From contig OZ024915.1 in assembly GCA_964017125.1 (NCBI GenBank), positions 73,662,032 to 73,726,031 of the forward strand: a stretch of DNA of 64,000 nt. The letters run 5' to 3'. The notes below the pieces were generated by a model that was not told the DNA's origin, ran no database searches, and saw nothing but the letters and a program-made list of their open reading frames with translations. Numbering within the stretch: position 1 is the stretch's first letter; the number at the start of each line of letters is the position of its first letter. Positions 56,265 through 64,000 of the stretch are shown piece by piece. The translations under genes and the position numbers were made by a program. The DNA is from Flabesymbios commensalis (lineage: Eukaryota; Annelida; Polychaeta; Terebellida; Flabelligeridae).

Positions 56265-57033
56265 CTAAGATTTCTGACATATTCATTTTCATCAAATTTG
56301 TACCCATAGGCCTATGATTACTTCACCAATACGACTGTGTAAGAAAGGAAACCTTTCGATCACTGACATGTTGTAGCTGAAACGCGTGTACTATCAAGAA
56401 GATCTGCTCACATGCCACTAAAATATCAACAGCAATTTAAAGTCCTATACACAACAATGAGCAGGTGCATACCGTCGTGCTTCAGAGGGCTTTTGAAGGC
56501 GATTTTTTTATGCGTCTGTTTATGTCAATTCTTCCTATTTTTTGGCGCCGCATACCGATTTATGTTCATGTCAAACCAACATATGCCTCATATTGCCGAA
56601 ACAGTTTTCTAATTTGTTTAGGTATATTATTTGCCATTTTTTCTATTTAATCTGGGAATTCGAGACGTCAACATTACTGATTATAGGTGACTGGTGGCTC
56701 TTAATATATTATGGTAATACTTGCATAACATGGTGTAATATGCTACAAAATAAACACAATTGATAGCTTTTGGATAGAAAAACCACCTTGAAAATGTAGA
56801 TATACAAGTGTTATTGATGATAGGGGTTCGGGATATATGGAATAATAGTACATTTTATAGTGAATTTGGCGGCCATTTTGTTTTTCAGTTTTACAAACTT
56901 TCCAGGACTGTAAAAAATTGTTATCCGCCCTAGCGCTTATCTCTGGTATCTATAGAACATAGCTGGATGGATAGATTGCTTGTAACAAAGATTTGCACCA
57001 TGGTGACACGATAGCCTTCGATGGCTGGCTGAC

Positions 57034-58130
57034 TATAAATGTTGTTTCTAATTTAGATGCTTGTTTAGCATAAGTCCCAGGTAATCAAATTTGTCGACAC
57101 ATCCTATGTTTGTGTTATTGATTGTCAATTTGTGTATTTTGACACGCTTTTGTGGTTTGTAGAAAAACATATATTTTGCTTTTTGTAAATATAAGGTAAA
57201 TTTGTTTGACCTTAACCAATGACTGAATTTCTGTAACTCCATTTTTATCATGTTATTGTTGAATGCATGGTAGTTGTGGTGTTTGAAATTATATAAGTTT
57301 GCAATCAAAGTCGCATCGTCGGCATAAATTACAGATTTAAATATGTTGCTAGCTTGTGGGAAGTCATTTATATAAGTGATAAAAAAGGAGGCCATTATAT
57401 TGAGCCTTGTGGGACTCCTCTAATAAATTTATAAAAAAAAAGATTTCATATTATTCATTTCTACACATTGTCGTCAAGTATTTTTTTATTAGGTCTAAAC
57501 CACATCCTTGAATACCGTAATATTTAAGTTTATTTTATTAAAATGGAGTGGTCTAGCATGTCAAATGCTTTAGATAGATCTAAGTACACTGTTATGGGAG
57601 TATGGCCTAGTTCCATGCGATTTATGATGGAAGCAACCACATCCCATTGCACTTGTTCTGTGGAGTGTTTTATGCGGAAGCCATACTGACACGCATAATA
57701 CAAATTATTTGAAACAAAGTAATTATTGATTTGATTACAGATGACACGCTCAATAGGATGATAAATTTCAATAATTGTAGGGTCACCCTTTTAAAAGAAA
57801 TGAGTGACCTTAGCTATTTTAGCTTATCAGGAAATTATCCTGTAACAAGAGACTGGTTAATTGTAATTTTTAAAGGATCTAAAATTATCGACTTGATTGA
57901 TTTTATCAAATGGGTTCATTAATTCCACAGCTTTTTTTTGTCGATACATTGCCAATAATTTTGGATACTCTATCTCCATCAACGAGTTCAAAGGAGAAAC
58001 GAGAAGAAGTAGGATTATTGAGAAACTTCATATATGAGTTCGGAATAGTTTGATGCTAGATCAGGACCGATATTCACAAAATATGTATTAAATAAATTTG
58101 CAATAATAATTTTTATTTTTAATTTCTTAG
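57034..58130 (-). mobile_element. LINE reverse transcriptase, minus strand
   Basis: On the minus strand from 58130: LFNTYFVNIGPDLAS (linker before the polymerase), LGHTPITVYLDLSKAFDMLD (catalytic Asp), GVPQGSI (near 57405), then the open frame 57395-57048 with VIYADDATLIANL, the YADD catalytic motif, SHWLRSNKFTLYLQKAKYMF and KFDYLGLMLNKHLN. Stops and shifts separate the segments. The rest of the protein lies at 52776-52300, beyond the inserted element. Confidence 0.8.
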
Positions 58131-59515
58131 GTGATATATTTCTTTTTGTCTTTATGTGCAATATGTTTTTTTTTATTATAGACCTTTGAAAAATATGATG
58201 AGAATATGTTTTTTTGCAATGAAAATACTTCTCTTTATTATAACATCATTAATTTTCCTAGCTTCGTAATTCCGTGGGTGTTTTTGTACATTTCATTGGT
58301 ATAAAATAACCGTAATTTAATAGTGGTTTTCATTCCCCAAGTGAAGAATTTATGACATCACTGTTTGATCGCCACATGTTTATAATAATACAGAAATTAT
58401 GTATAACATATAAGGTCTCGCGGAGTCTGCACTGCATTGTAAACAGATACTGCCTATTGGCCCCGCAAACAGTATCACAGAGCTGTTTACATCATTTGTA
58501 TTCCCTGTAGTTAGTGTAATACCTCGTCTGCGTGTAACTCTCATATATTAATCCTTAAAGTCATAATCGCGTCTATAGCCCATTTCATCCAAACAAAATA
58601 TTAGCAGATAAATTGGCACTGGATTTGCTAGATGAACATATTTTGTAATCAAATTGTACATAATTATATAAATCTCTTTAAGAATCCTATACAAATTTAA
58701 TGGAGTGCTTTATAAAAAAAACGCTGTGTAGACAACATGTATCCTGACAAGTTACTTAACGCAGACGTGTGGGCAAATATTGTATTATACATGGATTTAA
58801 ATAACAACTGAATGACGGCGACAAATTAGCTCATTTTTCCCGTGATATATGAAAAAAATCAGGTGACATACAATTTTATACAAACTTTCCCATAAAAAAC
58901 TGTGTTTTCTCAAGCAATTTCTTTGATTTATGTCATATTTGACGGCATATTCACCGAAAACTATTTGAATTTAGATAGAAAAAAACAAAACCAACACTTG
59001 AATATCACATTTTGAATGCAGTAAAAGCACACAGCTACTAAATCATGTATCTATATTTCAATGACAGCTGGGCAATCCACATACGGCTGCCATGGTATCG
59101 GTGGCGGTAGGCTATCGGCTAATAATTAGTATGTATTGTACATCTACAGCGCCATTTCAAATTGGTCAGATTTTGCACCATTTTAACTTTGACTCAGCTC
59201 AGCTGAGTTTTCTCCCAAACGCTATAGACATTAGATCACTGGTAAAATAAGTCGAGTATTTTGAACAATGTAAAAAAGCTATTCCCCGATAACATCAATT
59301 CGCTTTTCTGTATATCAACTGAATATTTAATATTTTTTTAGCACACTATTTTAACATTTGGCTTTCTTTTAATAAATATACACAAATATTAAATGGTTAT
59401 CCAAGCATACAGCTAGTTAGTTTTGCTCCTAAAAGTGTCTTTTTTTGCAAATCACAGTTAAACAATAATCTTGGAACAGTGGAATAAAGCACTTCTAACT
59501 TTCCAATTCATTCTA
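58131..59515. other. No gene; partner of the 32383 repeat
   Basis: 58750-58850 pairs with 32383-32475. The rest is AT-rich. Any 5' part of the minus-strand LINE is too worn to follow. Confidence 0.45.
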
Positions 59516-59519
59516 ATTA

Positions 59520-59800
59520 CATCCCAATATAGACTCGCTAATTTATCTTCCTTTTATCCCTTCGTGGAATATCTGAGGTAGACACAAAATCGTGCCCTAT
59601 GTGGCCTTTTTTCAACTTTCGTTTTACAAATCCCCCATTGTCTGCATCATGGATGTCGATCACACCCTTGAGAAGATTACAAACTGTAGCTTCACTGCTC
59701 AGGTTTTTGTCTATTCCCGGGATGTTTTGGTATTTGTTACAACGTATTTTAGTTGTTTATTCTGTACCAATACAGCAGTACTCTGAAGTACATGGCTGAT
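59520..59800 (+). repeat. CTCTGCATCATTGATG dispersed repeat, longest copy
   Basis: CAAATCCCCCATTGTCTGCA, TCATGGATGTCGATCACACC, GTCTATTCCCGGGATGTTTT and TTAGTTGTTTATTCTGTACC. Confidence 0.75.
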
Positions 59801-59829
59801 AGTCTATTTAGAAAAAGTAAAACACTGGT

Positions 59830-62370
59830 GTAGAATCATGTACATTATCAATGATGTACAGGTACATTATCATTTGTCAACAAGTATATTCTCATTGGTG
59901 TACAGGTACATTATCATTGGCGTATATGTACATTATCATTATTGTACATGTACATTATCATTGGTGTACATTATAATTGGTGTACAGTATCAATGATGTA
60001 CAGGTACATTATCATTGCTGTACATGTACATTATAATTGATGTGCATACATTATCATTGGTGTACATGTACATTATCATTGGTGTACAATATCATTGGTG
60101 TACAGGTACATTATCATTGGTGTACATGTGCATTATCATTGCTGTACAGGTATATTATCATTGGTGTACAGGTACATCAGAAATGGTGTACATGTATATT
60201 ATCATTAGTGTACAGGTACATTATCATTGGTGTACAGGTACATTATAATAGGTGTACATGTATATTATCACTTGTGTACATGCACTTTTTGCATTGGTGT
60301 ACATGCACATTTTCATTGGTGTACATGTACATTATCATTAGTGTACAGATACATTATCATTGGTGTACAGGTACATTATCTTGATGTACAGGTACATTAT
60401 CTTGATGTACAGGTACATTATCATTGGACATTTTCATTGTTGTACAGGTACATATTATTGGTGCACCAGTACATTATTATTGGTGTACGTTATCATTGGT
60501 GTACAGATACATAATCGTTGGTGTACATGTATTTTATTATTGATGTACATTTACATGATCATTGGTGTACAGATACATTATCATTGGTGTGCATGTACAT
60601 TATCATTGGTGTACAGATACATTATCATTGGTGTACATGTACATTATCATTGGTGTACAGGTACATTATTATGGTGTACAGGTACGTTATCATTGGTATA
60701 CATGTACATTATCATTGATGTACAGGTACATTATCATTGGTGTACCAGTACGTTATCATTGGTGTACATTATCATTGGTGTACAGATACATAATCATTGG
60801 TGTACATGTATTTTATCATTGGTGTATAGATACATTATCATTAGTGTACAGGTACATAATCATTGGTGTACAGGTACGTTATCATTGGCATACAAGTATA
60901 TTAACATGGTGTACAGGTACATTATCATTGGTGTACAGGTACATTATCATCGGCGTACATGTACATTATCATTGGTGTACATTATCATCAATGTATAGGT
61001 ACATAATAATCGGTGTACAGGTATATTATCATTGGTGTACATGTACATTATCATTGGTGTACAGGTACATTATCTTTGGTATACATTATCATTAGTGTAC
61101 ATGTACATTATGATTGGTGTACATGTGCATTATCATCGCTGTACAGGTATATTATCATTGGTGTACAGGTACATTGGAAATGGTGTACATGTATATTATC
61201 GCTAGTGTACAGTTACATTATCATTGGTGTACAGGTGAATTATAATAGATGTACAGGTATATTATCACTTGTGTACATGCACATTTTCATTGGTGTACAT
61301 GCACATTTTCATTGGTGTACATGTACATTATCATTAGTGTACAGATACATTATCATTGGTGTACAGGTACATTATCTTTATGTACAGGTACATTATCATT
61401 GGACATTTTCATTGTTGTACAGGTACATATTATTGGTGTACCAGTACATTATTATTGGTGTACGTTATCATTGGTGTACAGATACATAATCGTTGGTGTA
61501 CATGTATTTTATCATTGATGTACATTTACATGATCATTGGTGTACAGATACATTATCATTGGTGTACATGTACATTATCATTGGTGTACAGGTACATTAT
61601 TATGGTGTACAGGTACGTTATCATTGGTATACATGTACGTTATCATTGATGTACAGGTACATTATTATGGTGTACAGGTACGTTATCATTGATGTACAGG
61701 TACATTATCATTGGTGTACAGGTACATTATTATGGTGTACAGGTACGTTATCATTGGTATACATGTACGTTATCATTGATGTACAGGTACATTATCATTG
61801 GTGTACCAGTACATTATCATTGGTGTACATTATCATTGGTGTACAGATACATAATCATTGGTGTACATGTATTTTATCATTGGTGTATAGATACATTATC
61901 ATTAGTGTACAGGTACATAATCATTGGTGTACAGGTACGTTATCATTGGCATACAAGTATATTACCATGGTGTACAGGTACATTATCATTGGTGTACAGG
62001 TACATTATCATCGGCGTACATGTACATTATCATTGGTGTACATTATCATTAATGTATAGGTACATAATCATTGGTGTACAGGTATATTATCATTAGTGTA
62101 CATGTACATTATCATTGGTGTACAGGTACATTATCTTTGGTATACATTATCATTAGTGTACATGTACAATATGATTGGTGTACAGGTACATTATCATTGG
62201 TATACATTATCATTAGTGTACATGTACATTAATATTGGTGTACATGTACATTATCATTTGTGTACAGGTACATTATCATCGTGTACAGGTACATTATCAT
62301 TGTGTACAGGTACATTATCATTGTGTACAGGTACATTATTATTGGTGTACATGTACATTATCATTGGTGT
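59830..62370 (+). repeat. 22-bp GTACA/ATTATCATT minisatellite, about 115 units
   Basis: Unit: TGTACAGGTACATTATCATT plus GG, with GTACATGTAC and GTACAGATAC variants. Long open frames of up to about 210 codons are a by-product. ATAATCGTTG at 60511 and 61486 shows a 975-bp higher-order duplication. Confidence 0.97.
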
Positions 62371-62514
62371 ATCTGTCGTTTTTTTTTTTTCTGTATTGCA
62401 AGTGTTAACCCCAGTACACGTGTATAATTGTCTAGATTATTTAATTACAGATCTTCCGCATAAATTAAGACTAATTAATTGTTTAATTGATAAACGCCGG
62501 GAAAATTTGACACG

Positions 62515-62623
62515 ATGGACTATAACACGCACCTTGGATATGAAAGGGTGTATCTGCCACTTTGTAGAGTGGCAGATACACCTTTCCATATCCAGAGGGG
62601 GGGGGGATGATGGATTATAACAC
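62515..62623. mobile_element. Hairpin flanked by 15-bp direct repeats
   Basis: ATGGACTATAACACG at 62515 and ATGGATTATAACACG at 62609 flank GGATATGAAAGGGTGTATCT, GCCACTTTG and the inverse GTGGCAGATACACCTTTCCA, TATCC. A G run follows the right arm. Confidence 0.7.
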
Positions 62624-62649
62624 GTAATACTTTTATAGTTTCTGATCTA

Positions 62650-62949
62650 ACCTAATGGTTTGTGTGTGATCATGTGACAATGAAAAATATTGATGGTGAT
62701 ATATTTTTAGAACATTTGATTTAGTTAGGTATTTACAACACAATGTCTTATTTTAAGAAGGAAATATTGCACTAGCTGTCGATAATTATCGGTATATATT
62801 ATTATAATTTACCGGTGGTTATTATTGCTGTGCATACGAAAAAAATTCTGAGCCGTCTCTAAAGAGGATTGCCTACTCACTTTGACCAAACGTTTTCTTT
62901 TCATCAGCAGTTTCGTTTTCGCGGGCGGACATGTGAGATGGACAGTAGC
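62650..62949. other. AT-rich, nothing recognised
   Basis: No supported feature. Confidence 0.35.
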
Positions 62950-63172
62950 ACATGACAAGCCTTCTCAACTGGATAATCAGAGGAGTGCAGACCGCTGTAT
63001 TTTTCTGAAGACATCAAAAATGTATACGGTCACACACCGGAGGGACTGCACCCCATTAATTGTCTTTATGAACGTACAGCTGGAGACGTGGAGAGGCTAA
63101 GTGGATTCCACCTCCATGGCAAATGGACACCACGTGATATTCTCATGTCACTACGACCCTGACACGATCTGC
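62950..63172 (+). repeat. Dispersed repeat, copy 2 (partner 48690-48920)
   Basis: The same words in the same order, ending at ACACGATCTG. A C run (63173-63187) follows where the first copy continues. Confidence 0.9.
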
Positions 63173-63187
63173 CCCCCCCCTCCCCCC

Positions 63188-63685
63188 GCGATGAGTTGGA
63201 TTATATATTTGACTCATTTTTATATATACATAGGCTTTATAATATAACGAAAAACGTCTGCTACAAGTCTTGTTTCTTTAGCTTGTAGTAGTTTGTTGGT
63301 AAAAATGTAAATCTAAAGGAATCAAACATTGTTGATCATTTTTTTTAAATGGAGAGGTTATCGTTCATCATGTTCATGTAATAACAGTAATTTTGAGTTT
63401 GTTGTATTAATCTAAAATATGTATATGAAATATTTGTTGTCATTTGCTTACCTCATCCATATGGAATGAATTAATCCAATATGTATATGTGTATACCACT
63501 ATTCCTCATGCTATACAAGATCACATGTGAAATACCTGTTTAATTGCAGTGACATAGAAATGGGATTTTCTTATGGGTAAGAATTGTGATAATCGTATAT
63601 TTTCGCACAAGTAACAGCAGTATAATTAGCCCATACGTTTCAAATTGATCTTGATAAACTGATTCCATCAACTCGTCATCTGGGT
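63188..63685. other. AT-rich, nothing recognised
   Basis: No supported feature. Confidence 0.35.
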
Positions 63686-63687
63686 CT

Positions 63688-63745
63688 TAAAGCGTCGTAT
63701 CTGCTAATTTACAAAGTGGCAGATACCACCCTTTAATACCGAGGT
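63688..63745. repeat. Hairpin related to 62532-62598
   Basis: TTAAAGCGTCGTATCTGCTA and GTGGCAGATACCACCCTTTA share the arm words of the earlier hairpin. Confidence 0.55.
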
Positions 63746-63894
63746 GACGCTGGTCATTCAGGTCTCAAGTAACGAGGACATTATTGTAAATTTTACATGT
63801 GGACACGGCGATGTGAGAGAGAGGAATCACCAGTTAAAAGACAGACGTGTCAACGGCTGGCTCTTGGCAATGGTCTGTGTACAACTCTGTTGTG

Positions 63895-63955
63895 CAAAGG
63901 GAAACAGTAGTAACCGCTTACTTTAAACGTAACCACCTACTGTTTACCTTTTAAG
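63895..63955. repeat. GTAACTGCT-type hairpin
   Basis: AAAGGGAAACAGTAGTAACC and CCACCTACTGTTTACCTTTT around CTTTAAACG. Confidence 0.6.
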
Positions 63956-64000
63956 AGCATCATCATCCTATGCATTTTTTTCGATTAAAGAAACCTTGCT

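Larger units (their letters stand above)
52777..57033 (-). mobile_element. 4.26 kb inverted-repeat element splitting the minus-strand LINE
   Basis: Left end GTCAGCCAGCCAAGGGC (52777), right end the complement of TGGCTGGCTGAC (57033). TA flanks both sides. The arms agree further inside: TCTTTGTTACAAGCAATCT, CGGATAACAA and AAAATGGCCGCC occur at matching offsets over about 250 bp. Both flanks are consecutive parts of the same LINE protein, which independently fixes the boundaries to within a few bases. The interior carries a spliced minus-strand gene and two SINEs. No known transposase motif was recognised. Confidence 0.7.

Noticed and set aside
56412-56612. Plus-strand 66-codon frame with a hydrophobic segment (FLCVCLCQFFLFF)
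   Set aside because: It resembles a signal anchor but stops without a donor site or continuing exon, and it lies upstream of the candidate minus-strand exons; not enough to call.
1-64000. Retrovirus-like or LTR elements
   Set aside because: I found no paired LTRs, protease, integrase or envelope-like reading; the reverse transcriptase pieces are all LINE type.

Overview
This window is animal nuclear DNA, most likely from a marine invertebrate. It has spliced genes with short introns, tRNA-derived SINEs, LINE fragments, many small hairpin transposons (MITEs) and long minisatellites, and no bacterial-type operons. The species cannot be named from the sequence. I see no complete, intact host gene. 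The window is mostly a layered graveyard of transposable elements and tandem arrays.

Region 1 (1-12.8 kb) is a nested set of insertions. A LINE reverse-transcriptase ORF is open at the left window edge, stops at position 81 and resumes at 11244. The 11.16 kb between (82-11243) has inverted ends CAGG(C/G)GCGTAGCCAG and a 5-bp target duplication AATAT; removing one copy restores the LINE reading frame exactly. Inside lie microsatellites and a second element (2948-9592) with inverted ends of about 280 bp. That element carries a decayed, spliced minus-strand gene (8554 down to 3938). The last coding exon matches the layout of the FEN1/XPG flap-nuclease core: all seven acidic metal-ligand positions, an arch-like basic segment and an H2TH-like loop can be picked out. 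Upstream parts encode a cysteine-rich N-terminus and a conserved middle region. I think this is the most interesting object in the window.

Region 2 (12.8-33 kb) is dense with non-autonomous DNA elements. They include TTAA-flanked elements, some back to back and sharing one TTAA, near-perfect palindromes nested in other elements, a foldback-like element built from subrepeats, and three SINE families. Arrays of 32, 69 and 31 bp units also lie here.

Region 3 (33-52 kb) holds dispersed repeat pairs, a 44-bp minisatellite of about 41 units (41957-43745), more SINEs, and one candidate host exon on the minus strand (46350-46526).

Region 4 (52.3-58.1 kb) is a second interrupted LINE, on the minus strand. 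A 4.26 kb element (52777-57033) with long inverted ends GTCAGCCAGCCA and a TA duplication splits it. Inside is a phase-consistent chain of seven small minus-strand exons ending in a stop, encoding an unrecognised protein. Two SINEs sit in one of its introns.

Region 5 (58-64 kb) is a 2.5 kb array of 22-bp units with a roughly 975-bp higher-order duplication, plus dispersed repeats and small hairpins. All assignments come from reading the sequence; family names and homologies are from memory and were not searched.
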